Shown piece by piece: positions 35,730 through 46,901 of a stretch of DNA of 64,000 bases (position 1 is its first letter; every line of letters begins with the position of its first letter). The position numbers were made by a program, and so were the translations under genes. The notes beneath the pieces were generated by a model, which was not told the origin of the DNA, searched no databases, and saw nothing but the letters and a program-made list of their open reading frames with translations. The DNA comes from Acanthochromis polyacanthus (lineage: Eukaryota > Chordata > Actinopteri > Pomacentridae): the NCBI RefSeq assembly GCF_021347895.1, contig NC_067130.1:31491823-31555822 (forward strand). Reading direction: 5' to 3'.

Positions 35730-37200
35730 CATCATTTTCAGCATCATCACTCATCTTTACCCTGTCATCTTCTGAAAGTCTTCATTTACATCATTATTAC
35801 AACAACCAGAACCGTCATTATCATCATATATATGACTCATTGTTGTTATTGTAACATCATCACCAGTCTCACTACTGTTAACTTCACCATCATCTTCATC
35901 ACACTCATAATCAATGACATCTGTGTGATTATTCTAATGTGAATATCATCATCATATTTTATGAAAAGCTTCATTATCATCTCATCATCATCTTTATTGT
36001 CATAACCATCATCATTATTCTTCTCAAAACATACATTTCCATCATCAAGAAGTTCATCATCATTATCCTGATAGTCAGAAGTAGGTCTCATTATTGTCCT
36101 CTCACCATCTTTGTCCATGATTATCATTAACAAAATTGGTTAGCATCATTATCATTATCATTTTCGTACCCAGTCTTATCACCGAGAACCTCCCTCATCC
36201 TTGATTCTCATGTGGCTGTCTTCCTCATTACCATTATCATCATTATCCTTTTCAAAAACGTCATCATCACTAACATTTTCAATACATTATCATCACCTCC
36301 AGTTTCACAAACTTTATCATGAGTCTAATCATAGTTAGCCCAGTATCGAATGTTATCATCACCATCATCACCACCGTCTTCATCCCTTTCATCACCACCA
36401 TTACCATCTTCAGCTTCATCATCATCATCATTACACTCATAAATATGTCTAATTGCTGTCATTAACCATGTTTTTATAATGTCATCTTAATCATATCAAA
36501 AACTTCATTACATCACTTAAAAAAGCTTCAGTGTCATCTCATTGTAGTCTTTAATCTCACCACCACCAACATTATCCTTGTCAAAATCTGAATTTCCATC
36601 ATCATCATAACCTTCATAGTCATTATGTTGATAATCATAATTAGGTCTCATTGTCAACTCGTTATCGTTATCCATCGTCAGCATCATTAACATATTTCTT
36701 CATCAATGTTATCATCATTGTCATACCAGTCTCATCGCTGTCAACCTCATCCACCCATTACCCTCATGTGAATATCATCATCATCATCATCATTACCATT
36801 AGCATATCACCACTATCATCATCATCGTCATCTTCAATATCAATATATTATCATCACCTCCAGCTTCACAAACATTATCATCAGTCTAACTATAGTTAAC
36901 CCTTATATCTAATGATGATGTCATCATCATCTTTATCAGAAACATCAGCATCATCACCCTCAATATTATCATTGTCATCACCTGAGGCTTCACAAACATT
37001 ATCATAGTTAACCGTCTAATGTTTATTCAGCTAATCTGATGTCAATATTTTCATCATAATCATCCTCATCAAGTGCATTATCATCATCATCTTTACTACC
37101 AGTTTTCATTGAGTAATCAATCACTCCTGTGTTATTCTTATGTCAGTCACTGTCTTTGCTACATTACCTTCATCATCATCATCATCATCATCATATCCAT
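35730..37200. repeat. 1.5 kb ATC-rich tract
   Basis: Degenerate (ATC)n with runs of up to eight units (37171-37195) and longer repeated phrases such as ATTATCATCACCTCCAG-TTCACAAAC (36288 and 36848) and ATAGTTAACCC. The plus strand is very poor in G. Open frames through it are artefacts of the trinucleotide period. Confidence 0.92.
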
Positions 37201-37690
37201 ACCGAACAAGACTTAGTTCTTATTATAATCATGTTTGTTGTTATTTTCACATGAATTATCACATCGCCATTAGCATTACCTTTAATCTTCCCAATTCAGC
37301 CATAATATTCATGGTCAGCAGGATCAGTCTCTACTTTATTGTAATGTTTATTTTACCATCAGTCCCCTAATAGATAATGCATTTAAGGTTGTGACTCATA
37401 ATCTCATTATTTCTACTGATAATCGGTGAGTTTGAGACTGTTGCCCTCCTTGTCTCTTCTATCCTGAATCCGCTGCAACAAAGCAGAAAAAGACAAAAAA
37501 CAAAACCCCCTAAAAATGATCTTTAACTAAACTAACGGTCGATTATTTTTACCTCCTCTTTTGATTTATTAACCTCAAATGTAGGTTGCCGTGTTCGACT
37601 CCCAACTTCTGCTGACTGGACGTGGATGAGTCACAGTGTGGGAGCGCATTTGAATATAACCATTGTGCTTAAGTGCAATGTTGAGGGGAC
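37200..37690. other. Unrecognised single-copy stretch
   Basis: Nothing recognised. AT-rich sequence between the ATC tract and a GT microsatellite. Confidence 0.5.
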
Positions 37691-37695
37691 TCGGT

Positions 37696-37728
37696 GTGTG
37701 TGTGTGTGTGTTCATGTGTGTGTGTTGA
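37696..37728. repeat. Short GT microsatellite
   Basis: GTGTGTGTGTGTGTGTG, then TTCAT, then GTGTGTGTG. Confidence 0.85.
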
Positions 37729-37956
37729 GAGGTTTAAAAGGAAGGCAGAGGTGCCGAGTCAGCAAATAAAAAAAAAAAATGGGGGGGAAAGTTGAGATAT
37801 TCCGGGAGGGAAGAGAGCGAAGGGAAAGAGTGACCTATAGTGAGAGTGGAAGAGATAGAGGAGGCAGGAAGGGGTAAAAATAGAGGAAGGAGAAGAAGAA
37901 GATGGGGAGGGAACGGCCTTAACTGGGGATTTGTTGGTTTCTGCCAAACTGAAGTC

Positions 37957-37958
<2 letters not shown>

Positions 37959-38016
<58 letters not shown>
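37959..38016. repeat. Perfect (CA)29 microsatellite
   Basis: 58 bases of CA. It begins a cluster with GT at 38093-38141 and CA/TA at 38252-38310. Confidence 0.97.
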
Positions 38017-38018
<2 letters not shown>

Positions 38019-38092
38019 AATGAAGAGAGGCTGTTTCATTTTGCCACCACATGCAACCCAGCCACTGCTGCCGCTGAGGTCGGCTCTTTGTG

Positions 38093-38310
38093 GTGTGTGT
38101 ATGTGTGTGTGCGTGTGTGCGCGCGTGTGTGTGTGTGTGTGTAGCTGTGGTGCGCTCAGATGCTATATAAAAAGAACAGAACCCACTTCAGTCGCAAAGC
38201 CTGGGCTCAACTGCTTCGGTTGATTCAAGTTGTGTGTTCGGTAGAGCCACAACACACACACACACACACACATATATATACACACACATGTATATACACA
38301 ACGCACACAC
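38093..38310. repeat. Cluster of GT and CA/TA microsatellites
   Basis: GT-rich 38093-38141 (with GCGCGC inside) and CA then ATATATATACACACACATG at 38252-38310. Opposite purine/pyrimidine phasing either side could pair as a large imperfect hairpin. Confidence 0.85.
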
Positions 38311-38599
38311 ACTGCTCTCCTCTGGGTGCACTCGGTGTTTTGAACTACAACCTACAACTGTCAGCCTTCAGATGATGTTCAGTGCATCCTGTGAAAACAC
38401 AACAGGCAGCGGTGATGTTGTTTTTAGCTCGACTATCTGGTTACAAAAGTTAAAAATGAATGGAGTTTATTTCAATTAAATAACAGCAATTAGTGCATTA
38501 GAGCAGCAGTTTACCTCACAATCACCTCCAAATTATTCTTGGTGGGGTGAAAATGTCTACACTCTTGATTGCAAGTTCAAAATTCAAACATTAAGTGCC

Positions 38600-38760
38600 C
38601 CAGTGCAGATTAAATAGAATGAGTTCTGGTGCTGATAAGGTTTGGTTAGCTGGTATTATCATAGCCGTATTATTAGCCATTAAAGGTCGACCAACGAACC
38701 CTCTTAATTATAATCCAAGAGCCAAGCATCCCGCTGTATTCAGACTTTTTTCATGATCTT
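38600..38760. promoter_or_regulatory. Possible regulatory island rich in TAAT/ATTA
   Basis: TTATCATAGCCGTATTATTA near 38654, followed by GCCATTAAAGGTCGACC and CTTAATTATAATCC, is single-copy and homeodomain-site rich. Weak inference only. Confidence 0.3.
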
Positions 38761-38779
38761 TTTATTCTGTAAATACCAA

Positions 38780-38945
38780 CAATTTTGCACCTGTGACTCC
38801 CTCTGAAGGAGTTACAAAAAAAAAAACTAGTGAAGGAGGCCACCAAGACGCCGATGACTCCTCTGACAAAGTTACTAGAAAGAAACTAGTGGGAAAAGCC
38901 ACCAAGACACCGATGACTTCCTCCAAAGTATTTACAAGCTTCAGG
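38780..38945. repeat. 60-65 bp minisatellite, 2.5 copies
   Basis: GCCACCAAGAC(G/A)CCGATGACT appears at 38839 and 38899, with AAAAACTAGTG and GAGTTAC variants between. It could be internal sequence of the LTR-like element that follows. Confidence 0.7.
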
Positions 38946-39059
38946 GGGTTTACATGAGATGACTGCATCCCTAACCCTCTGGCCTGTTTTATGAGGTCAC
39001 AAACATTAATTTTGATGTGTTGTGGGGCAAAAGATCAGTTGGAGAGGAGGATTTAAATG

Positions 39060-39410
39060 AATACTTGACTCAGAATCATCTCTGAGACTTGAATGGAATC
39101 TGTGGTCGCCGCCATTGACAAGGCACAAGATGTTCCTTGTGCTGCCATTGTTTTCTTCCCTTTGTTGGTCCTCTTTCTTTGCCTGGGCGTGACCACCTGT
39201 TTGTCTTTGAGGGAAACCAGTCGACACACCTGAGAATCAGCCACTAATATCACATCTTTTGGTATTTAAACCACAGCTCTTCACTCCACCCCTCGCCAGA
39301 TTGTTCTCTCTGCTCCCATGACAGCATCGAAAGCCAAAAGCTGTCCTCGTTGTATTTCCTTCGTGTTTTCTCCAGTCAAACCTACAACTTCTCTGTGGTT
39401 CCAGTTTCTG
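39060..39410 (+). mobile_element. Possible LTR-retrotransposon LTR fragment
   Basis: GCCTGGGCGTGACCACCTGT, then CACACCTGAGAATCAGCCAC, then GGTATTTAAACCACAGCTCT (TATTTAAA at 39263) and CGCCAGATTGTTCTCTCTGC resemble the U3/R junction of fish Gypsy-type LTRs. These have a TATTTAA-type TATA box and a CGCCAGATTGT stretch just downstream. No matching second LTR or internal gag/pol is present. Assigned from memory of such elements only. Confidence 0.4.
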
Positions 39411-39419
39411 AGGTTTCAT

Positions 39420-40087
39420 TCTTTTAATATTCAGGTTCATCAAGTTTGGTACATTAATATCCACTGGTTTTAGATTTTGGCTTGTCAGTATCCAGGTTTT
39501 TGATCTTCAAGTGCTTTAATATCCAGGTTTTTGAGGTTTTAGAGCATTGATATCTAGATGTAAAAAGTTTTGGTGCATTAATATCCAGTTTTTGATCTTT
39601 TAGTGCATTAATATGTAGGTTTTGGGGGTTTCATTGAGTTAATATCCAGGTTTTTGACCGTTTGGTTTGTAAATATACAGGTTTTTGATCTTTTAGTGTA
39701 TTAATATCCAGGTTTTTAAAGTTTTGGTGTGTAAATATCCCGATTTTTGATGTTTCAGTGTGTTAATATCCAAGTTTCTGAGGTTTCATTGTGTTAATAT
39801 CAAGGTTTTTTATGTTTGGGATTCTAAATATCCAAGGTTTTGATCTTTTAGTGTGTTAATATCCAGGTTTTTGATGTTTTGGTGTGTTAGCATCCAGGTT
39901 TTTCAAGTTCTGGTGCATTAATATCCAGGTTCTCAAAGTTATGACATGTTAATAAGCAGGTCTTTGAGGTTAATATCCAGGTTTGTAAAGTTTTGGTGCT
40001 TTAGTATTCAGGTTTTTGATGTTCTGGTTTGATATTATGTGGAGCTTTGGTGTTTTAGTGTGCTACCATCTAGGTTTCTGATACTAT
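39420..40087. repeat. 31 bp minisatellite
   Basis: About 20 units such as TTAATATCCAGGTTTTTGAT then CTTTTAGTGTA, with spacing 31 bp near 39488-39519. The array is split: it continues as a target-site remnant at 40467-40500 and reappears at 43130-43320. Confidence 0.92.
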
Positions 40088-40103
40088 GGTGCATGAATAT
40101 CCA

Positions 40104-40466
40104 ACTGAAGATGCTGAGGTTCTCTTTGGGAGTGACCAGGATGGATAGGATCAGGAATGAGTACATCAGAGGGACAGCACATGTTAGAGGCTTTGGAGAT
40201 AAAGTCAGAGAGGCCAGACTGAGATGGTTCAGACATGTCCAGAGGAGAGAGAGGGAATATATTGGTAGAAGGATGCTGAGTTTCCCACTGCCAGGCAGGA
40301 GGCCTAGAGGAAGACCAAAGAGGAGGTTTATGGATGTGGTTAAAGAGGACATGAAGGTAGTTGGTGTGAGAGAAGAGGATGCAGCAGACAGGGTTAGATG
40401 GAGGCAATTGATTCACTGTGACGACCCCTGAAGGGAAAAGATGAAAGGAAAAGAAGAAGAAGACGA
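40104..40466 (+). mobile_element. 5'-truncated LINE insertion with 16 bp target duplication
   Basis: The 363 bp insert lies between two perfect copies of GGTGCATGAATATCCA (40088-40103 and 40467-40482), the second being target DNA duplicated on insertion. It ends with GAAGAAGAAGA after AAGGGAAAAGATGAAAGGAA, a tail typical of a fish non-LTR family. The target is a unit of the 31 bp minisatellite. Confidence 0.92.
40107..40431 (+). pseudogene. LINE ORF2 C-terminal fragment (reverse transcriptase protein tail)
   Basis: The frame reads KMLRFSLGVTRMDRIRNEYI, then after a spacer KVREARLRWFRHVQRRERE, GRRPRGRPKRRFMDVVKEDM and RVRWRQLIHCDDP, ending at TGA 40429-40431. This is the end of a non-LTR retrotransposon polyprotein, downstream of the reverse transcriptase palm. 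RLRWFGHVQRR and PRGRPKRRWMD are its usual signature. It is open throughout, so the insertion is fairly recent. The upstream codons of the open frame (40039-40103) are minisatellite and not part of the protein. The clade (RTE-like suspected) is uncertain. Confidence 0.85.
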
Positions 40467-40499
40467 GGTGCATGAATATCCAGGTTTTAGATTTTTTAG

Positions 40500-41667
40500 T
40501 GTGTTAATAAGCTAATAAGATTCTAATGCACTAATAATCACAATACAGTAATACAATATACCATACATCATTCTAATATGAGCCATTCTATGTTACTACT
40601 ACTTTATTTTTCTTATTTTAAGTATATTTTGATGCTAATACTTTTGCTGAATTAAGTCTTTCAAATCATAGTTTCACATTTGTATATTGTAGTTTCTATA
40701 CGGCGAAAACCAAAACCTCGTCTCTTTTTACTGAAAGATAAAAAATGGTTCAGTCTTTTAAAATATCGATGAAAAACTGAGGATTTAAAGAATTTATTTT
40801 GCGTTACAAAGCTTTAATTTCACAATTTCTTGCTTGGTTTTTGTTTAGTTGGATTAGGTTCATTTTGTCGTTGTATACTATAAAATAGTTTTACTTCTTT
40901 AAACCGACAATTCGAAAAGAGTTGTTTTTACCTTGCTGACATGTTTCCACAGCTTCTGCTGTCTTCCTCAGAGCGTTGTTTTCTCTCTTTTAAATTTCTT
41001 GGATCTCTGAAACAAACTACAAAACTGAGCCTTAATGATTTAATGCAAAGAATGTAAAACCATCTGTGGAACTATTTACACAACAACAACATTCAGTTTT
41101 ATAATCAGAGGTTTTTAATTTATTAGTGACGCAATCAGTTACATTAGAAATTAAACTCATTTCCTCTGCTCCTCTAGCTCATTTTTAAAAAGCGCCACAC
41201 TCTATGAAGTCCACTGTGTTGTGTAATGAGTGACTAATGTTTAGTCTGGCTTTAATTTGCTCTTCCACTGTATTATTTTTAGCTCGTCTCTCCTCTGATG
41301 AACACACATGTTGATGAGCAGATTCAGATTTTTTGGCAGCCGTGAGCTCGAGCACCTTCTGCATGTTGATATTTAAACAAAAGGTCATTTATTGTTGGAA
41401 AGCTTAGCTTCCAAAATCTAATCAGAATATGTGTGTGTGGCTCTATATGTGTGTGTTCTCATTGAACAGACTGCGGTATAATCTCCTGTTGATCCTTTTT
41501 TCCCTGTTAGTTCCCACACTGAAATAATTCTCATTAATTACATTTAGATTTCTCATAATTGTTAGTGTTGCTTATTTTCATCCTGTTAAATGTTTATACT
41601 CGTGTTTTCAGTGAGGTAATATTAGTACAGTACAGTGGACCTACACTGTCTTTAATGTTACTTTAAA
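40500..41667. other. Unrecognised stretch between minisatellite and Tc1 element
   Basis: AT-rich DNA in which I recognise nothing. A small open frame at 41185-41388 (minus) has no family features. Confidence 0.5.
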
Positions 41668-41669
41668 TA

Positions 41670-43120
41670 CAGCGGTGGAAAAAAGTTTTCGGACACCTCA
41701 TGCATTTGTGAAACATTGCATTAAGAATCACTCCAAGTGTAATTTCTTTTAGTACAGTCACAGCCAAAATACTAAACTAATCCCAAAAAAGCCATTAAAT
41801 ACTGCTTTTTAATAAAAGATGCATTTTTTGTTGTCGTCCTTCTTGTCAATATAAATCCAGCATATTTGAAAGTTCTTCAGAGACAAAAATGGCTAAAACA
41901 AGGAACCTAACGCAAGAAACACGCCTGAAGATACAGATTCTGAGCCAGGAAGGGTACAGCTGCCTTCAGATACCTAGGAAGTGCAGATGCAGTCCTTCAG
42001 TTGGATACACTCTGCAGAAATACAGACGAACCAACAGCTTGGAAGACAAACCAACATCTGGACATCCAGGGGTTTCTTCAGCAAAAAATGATCGCATCCT
42101 GAGCCACATGTGCAGGGAAAACGGCAGAAGGTGGTGGTCAAACCAAACTGGTGTTCAGTGTTCGACCTGCACTGTATGTGGCTGACGTTTAGATCATGGC
42201 TGAAGGTCCTACAAGGCTGTCAAGAAGTGTCTGATCAATGAGGACCAGAGGTTAGACCGGCACCGTTGGTCCCAAGAACACAAGAACTGGACAGCCAGGA
42301 ACTGAAAGAAGATTCTGTGGTCAGATGAGTCCAGTTTCCAGCTTTATCGTCCTCCTGCTAATGTGAGGGTACACAGAAGGCCAGGAGAAGCATCATCTCC
42401 AGCATGTACAGTACCTACTGTCAAGCATGGTGGAGGCAGTATCATGGTTTGGGGATGCATGAGTGCTGCAGGTGTTGGTCATCTCACATTGAACTCTGCA
42501 AAGTTTTGTGCCATTCTCCAAACCCACATGTTCCATTCTGCACATGCACTATTTAACTGAGGTCAAACTGGATGTTTCTACCAGATAATGCCAGCAGAAC
42601 TTGGCTTCAGAAGCATAATGTCCAGGTCTTAGAGTTCCCAGCTCAATCCCCGGACATGAGCTCCAGTGAAGATCCGTGGTGGATTATCAAAAGGTCTGTT
42701 TCAAAGAGTAAACCGAAGAATTTAAAAGAATTAAAAGCAGAAATTCAAGAAGAATGGGACCAGATTAGCCCTCAACAGTGTGAAAGGCTGGTGGGGAACA
42801 TCCAGCCAGGATTAGAGCTCTACTGCTGCTAATGGTCGGACCACTAAATATTAATCTGATGATGTGATGGTTTATACATTTTTTGTTCAGTTTTGAACAC
42901 ATTCTCTGTTATTTGTTGACTTTGATACCGACAATGTTGAGAGCAGACTTTTTGAAACTGTCAAGAATTTAGTTTATAAACAAAAATATGCAATTTGTAT
43001 TTGTATTGTAATGAAACCACCCCCTTTGAAACACAAAAAAGATTTTTCCACAAGTATTTCATGCTAATATTGGAGATTGCGTAACAATTTTAGGGTGCTC
43101 GAAAACTTTTTCCACCACTT
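41670..43120 (+). mobile_element. Tc1-like transposon, full length but inactive
   Basis: 1451 bp, flanked by TA at 41668-41669 and 43121-43122, the target duplication of Tc1/mariner. Inverted ends: CAGCGGTGGAAAAAAGTTTT at the left against AAAACTTTTTCCACCACTT at the right. A second inverted stretch (ATTTGTGAAACATTGCATTA near 41703) may be part of a longer terminal repeat. The transposase inside is broken. Confidence 0.92.
41889..42832 (+). pseudogene. Tc1-like transposase, broken
   Basis: The start MAKTRNLTQETRLKIQILSQ is followed by the first helix-turn-helix and a GRP-like linker (SGHPG). The catalytic domain keeps LWSDES (first Asp codon 42324-42326), VKHGGGSIMVWGC, PDNAS (second Asp) and SPDMSSSEDPWW (Glu). 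In-frame TGA codons interrupt at 42183-42185 and about 42303 (where tryptophan of WKKILW is expected) and at 42558. A frameshift then moves the last third to another frame (42572-42832). Between the second Asp and Glu there are 27 residues, not the usual 34, so about seven residues are lost. Clearly non-functional. Confidence 0.9.
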
Positions 43121-43129
43121 TATGTTAGC

Positions 43130-43320
43130 GTCTATGTTTTTTAGGTTTTGGTGTGTTCATGTCCAAGTTTTTGGTCTTTTACTGTGTTAATATCCAAGTT
43201 TGAAAGGTTTCATTGTATTAATATAGAGGTTTATCAGGTTTCAGTTTGTTGCTATCCATGTTTTTCACATTTTGGTGCATTGATATCAAAGTTTTTAAAC
43301 TACTGTTGTGGTAATACCAG
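43130..43320. repeat. 31 bp minisatellite, right remnant
   Basis: GTTTTGGTGTGTTCATGTCC, TGTTAATATCCAAGTTTGAA and TTGATATCAAAGTTTTT are the same units as at 39.4-40.1 kb. This places 40.5-43.1 kb inside the original array region. Confidence 0.8.
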
Positions 43321-43329
43321 AATGAGTCA

Positions 43330-44640
43330 ACAAAAACTCACCTGACTCTCCACCATTATCATCATTTGTTGACCTCACTTCACTAATCCCCCATAATCAT
43401 TTACGTGTTAAATTGCATCTTGAGTAAATAGTTAAAGTAAAATCACTACTCTGACAGATAGACTCCTCTTAAGGGCCCCCTGTAAAAGCAAATTTAACAA
43501 ATTTCCTCACTAAAGATGTCATTATTTCATACAATCCTGACCTTTTTCTCATTTTCATCTCTTCCAACATCACCTTTTACACTTTCTGTATCCTTAAACT
43601 GGAATTACATGGACATCCAAGCAGTTTTATAATTTTATGGGACTTTCAAAAGGTCAGTTTACCCAACTTTATGTTATAGAAACAACCAAAATGACAACTG
43701 TTGTCGGTAACATCTAAAAGAAGATTCAATCCACTGAGCAAACTTTCTTCATCTTCATTATACTGAGGCGAAAATCCCAGAGACAAATAAAAACACAACT
43801 ATGTGCATGGACAGGTAGGTTTGTCATTGATCTTTACGTTCTAATACAAAATGAGCACAGAGCAAAATGTCCACAGCTGTGATGCAGAAGTCAATACCAA
43901 GGACAAGAGCACACTGACACCTGTGGAGTAAGACTGTCCTCATCCAGAACGTTCTGTCTTTAGTCAGCATAAATCCAGCACACACACCAAAACACACAAT
44001 AACACACACACAGACACAACATTTACTCATTACGTAACACAGCTTTGTTGTTTCAACAGCAGCAAAAAAAAAAAAAAACTGAGAAAGTTCATGCCACAGA
44101 CGAAAACGCCTCAAAGTCGAGAACAGCGTGACATTTTAACACGGGGTCACACCTGAAAAGTGGGATAAAAAAAGCACAATATTTTCACTTTCTGTTAGGA
44201 AAACAAAAGGTGTTGATCTGAATTATCTTCCAGCCTGCTTGTTGCTGACCTCTAGACTTCAACATAACAAGAAACTCAGCCAAAAAAACTTGCCTTATCT
44301 TTTATTTTTGAGGTCTGCAGCCTTGATTGCACCACATGTTGAATGTAAATATATTAGAATGATGACGATGATGATGCAGTGATTTTATGACATTCAGTCA
44401 ACGTAGAAGCAGTTTATGGGCAAACTGATAAGAAATATCAACACTGAGATCTGAGCTACATCAATCTTTACGACTATTTCTAGTTTCTGCATGGACTTGA
44501 AGATGCAGAACCAAGATCTCCATGAACAATCACACTGATCCTGAAGTTGGAACTCAAATGCAAAACAGAGCTTTACTCCAGATTTAGCAAATGGAGTGAA
44601 TAATAAAAAGAAGAAAAACAAAAGGCATAAACAGCATGTT
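43330..44640. other. Unrecognised stretch
   Basis: Single-copy DNA with an A-run at 44066-44080 and no coding signal. The minus-strand open frame at 43824-44114 has no family features. Confidence 0.5.

Positions 44641-44643
<3 letters not shown>

Positions 44644-44695
<52 letters not shown>
44644..44695. repeat. Perfect (GT)26 microsatellite
   Basis: 52 bases of GT, followed by ATAAAAGC. Confidence 0.97.
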
Positions 44696-44698
<3 letters not shown>

Positions 44699-44984
44699 AA
44701 AGCTGTACAGATGTTCAGACTTTGAAATTCGAAAGAATCATTAGCGTCACATCGACGGAGCATCAGGGAGCTGAAACACAATGAGTCACTGCAGAAAAAC
44801 AACAAAGTACAGTGGGAATTTTATGAGTTTTGCAAGACTTTAGTTTGAAAAATGTAGGAGAAACATTGAGATTTGGATGATGGAGCTGGACGAAACACCA
44901 AAGACATCACAGTTCACCTTTTAGGAGCTTTAAATGTTGATTAAAGATGGAGAAGACATTGAGATGTTCTATTTAAAAATCATC

Positions 44985-45090
44985 AGAGGAAAAGTCAAAG
45001 GTCTTCTGAGGTTCACAAATACACCATTTCATGACAATTCACCCAGTAGTTGTTGGATTATTTCACTTGGTCAAGTAAGCTACCTTTCAT
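44985..45090 (-). repeat. Family D dispersed repeat, inverted partial copy
   Basis: On the minus strand it reads like the repeat at 30340-30570. Plus-strand strings CATCAGAGGAAAAGTCAAAG, TTCATGACAATTCACCCAGT and AGTTGTTGGATTATTTCACT match the common teleost repeat in reverse. Confidence 0.5.
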
Positions 45091-45439
45091 AGATCCATGA
45101 TACTAAAACGGCTAAAAAGCAACTTTCCAGGCAGTTTAATGACTTTATGTTGTGTTACTTTTTTAAGCTTGCTGTAAATAACTTTACCAAAGAGTCTGCT
45201 TCTCATTAACCTTTTACTTTTATAGGTTCACGTGTGCATTCCTGTTCTGCTGGTCAGAACAGAAACGCACCGACACACACATGTACACCAATAACGAGCA
45301 GCTCCGAGGCACAAGAAGGGAAAAAAAACTTGTTTCACAGCAACTAATGGTTTTAATAATGTGTGCCGGAGAGAGTCGCTGTGAGAGAGACACCAAAGCA
45401 CTCTGCAGAGATTGCAGGCAGCTGCTGGGAAAATACCTA

Positions 45440-45446
45440 CACACAC

Positions 45447-45485
<39 letters not shown>

Positions 45486-45512
45486 AACAGACACACACAA
45501 ACACACACACAT
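45440..45512. repeat. (AT)16 flanked by CA-rich sequence
   Basis: AT run at 45450-45481 between ACACACA and ACACAAACAGACACAC. Likely unstable cruciform-forming DNA. Confidence 0.93.
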
Positions 45513-45654
45513 GGAGGCCTTTGAACAACCAGATGTGGCTGCAGCAGGTTGTGAGCATCAGTGCACCAAAAACAGGGTGAGAGGAGGGCTGGTCTGGAGC
45601 TAAAGCAGTTAATGGAATACAGATTTGCTCAACCTGCTGCAGCCTCGGGACACT

Positions 45655-45905
45655 TATACACAGTAAAACATACTAAAATACATAAAAATACACACAAAAA
45701 CCCACTAATATACAATAAGACACACAAAAATACATTAAAACACACAAGAATAGATTAAAAACACAGTGAAACAGACTAAAACATAAACTAAAATACATTA
45801 ACATACACTAAAATACATTAAAAAACACACAAAAATAGACTAAAATACACTGTAACACTCAATAAAGCACACAAAAACACACTCAAACACAGTAAGACAC
45901 AACAT
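45655..45905. repeat. ACACTAAAATAC-type minisatellite
   Basis: About 15 bp units such as ACACACAAAAATACATTAAA and CACTAAAATACATTAAAA, degenerate, over 250 bp. Confidence 0.8.
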
Positions 45906-46160
45906 TATTTATAAATCAATTTTATTTATTCAATAAATATTTATGAAATTACTAAAAACACTAATATTAAATAACAAACAAAATGTCTTTATTTAATAAA
46001 TATTGTTTATCAGTATTATTATTTTAAAAAATAAATGAATGAATAAATAAATAAATCTTCTTAATTTAATAAATATTACAAATTAATATGATTTATGTAC
46101 TCATTATTAAATAAATACATCATTTTAATACATAATATTTGATATTATTTATTGATTTTA
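45905..46160. repeat. AT-rich TTTAATAAATATT minisatellite
   Basis: Repeats of TTTATTTATTCAATAAATAT, TTTATTTAATAAATATT and AATTTAATAAATATTA. Over 85% A+T by eye. Confidence 0.75.
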
Positions 46161-46892
46161 AATACAGTTTCTTTATTCAAGAAATATTATTTATTAATAT
46201 ATGCATGTATTAAACAAAAAAATGTCATGCTCTTTAATGCCAAAAACACTTTCACCTTTGTTCTGGAACACAAACAAATGCAAATAAACTATGCTGAGAT
46301 GTCAGAGTGGCATTTGGGAGGTTATGTATTCTAATGTTTAAGTATAAATGTCAGTAAAACCTGGATTTGAGGAATCTGGACACAGTTTGATGATCACTGA
46401 CACAGATAACACTTTTATAGGTTTCCATCAGCACAAAATAAAACATTATAGCCTCATTATAACAAAAAAACAACAACCGGAGTGCATGTTTTTTTAAAAC
46501 TAGATATTTGTACTTCTGTCTCATCAATGTTCCTCTTCTGTTCAGTACTTGAGGATTTCTCTTGGTTGCCTGAAACACTCTGAAGCAATAATCCGTCCTC
46601 ATATTCCTCACTGTGTCTCCAGAACTGTGGCTCAATGCACTCAGGAATATTCTGGATGTTACGAACAGGACACATTCTGAGCTGATCAGAAACTCGTTAC
46701 CATCAGGATTCTTTATTTTATTATTATTATTTTAATGAAGTTGCTGAATTTCCACCTTTTGTTGAACCAAACAGGGACTCCCAACAACACACACTTTCCT
46801 CTGTAGGTTTGTCTTCACTCACATTTCACCTCCCAGCCGAGAACAAAGCGCCGTAATTAAACGTCCACGCAGTCAATTAAGACTCCTGTGAA
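46160..46892. other. Unrecognised stretch
   Basis: Single-copy DNA. The minus-strand open frames at 46351-46675 lack any family signature. Confidence 0.45.
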
Positions 46893-46901
46893 GGTGTGTG
46901 A

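Noticed and set aside
35724..36133. Isoleucine/threonine-rich and aspartate-rich frames in the ATC tract
   Set aside because: Products of the trinucleotide period, with no domain, start context or splice support.
40039..40106. Start of the 130-codon frame at 40039
   Set aside because: These codons are minisatellite sequence fused by chance to the LINE fragment, which begins at 40104.
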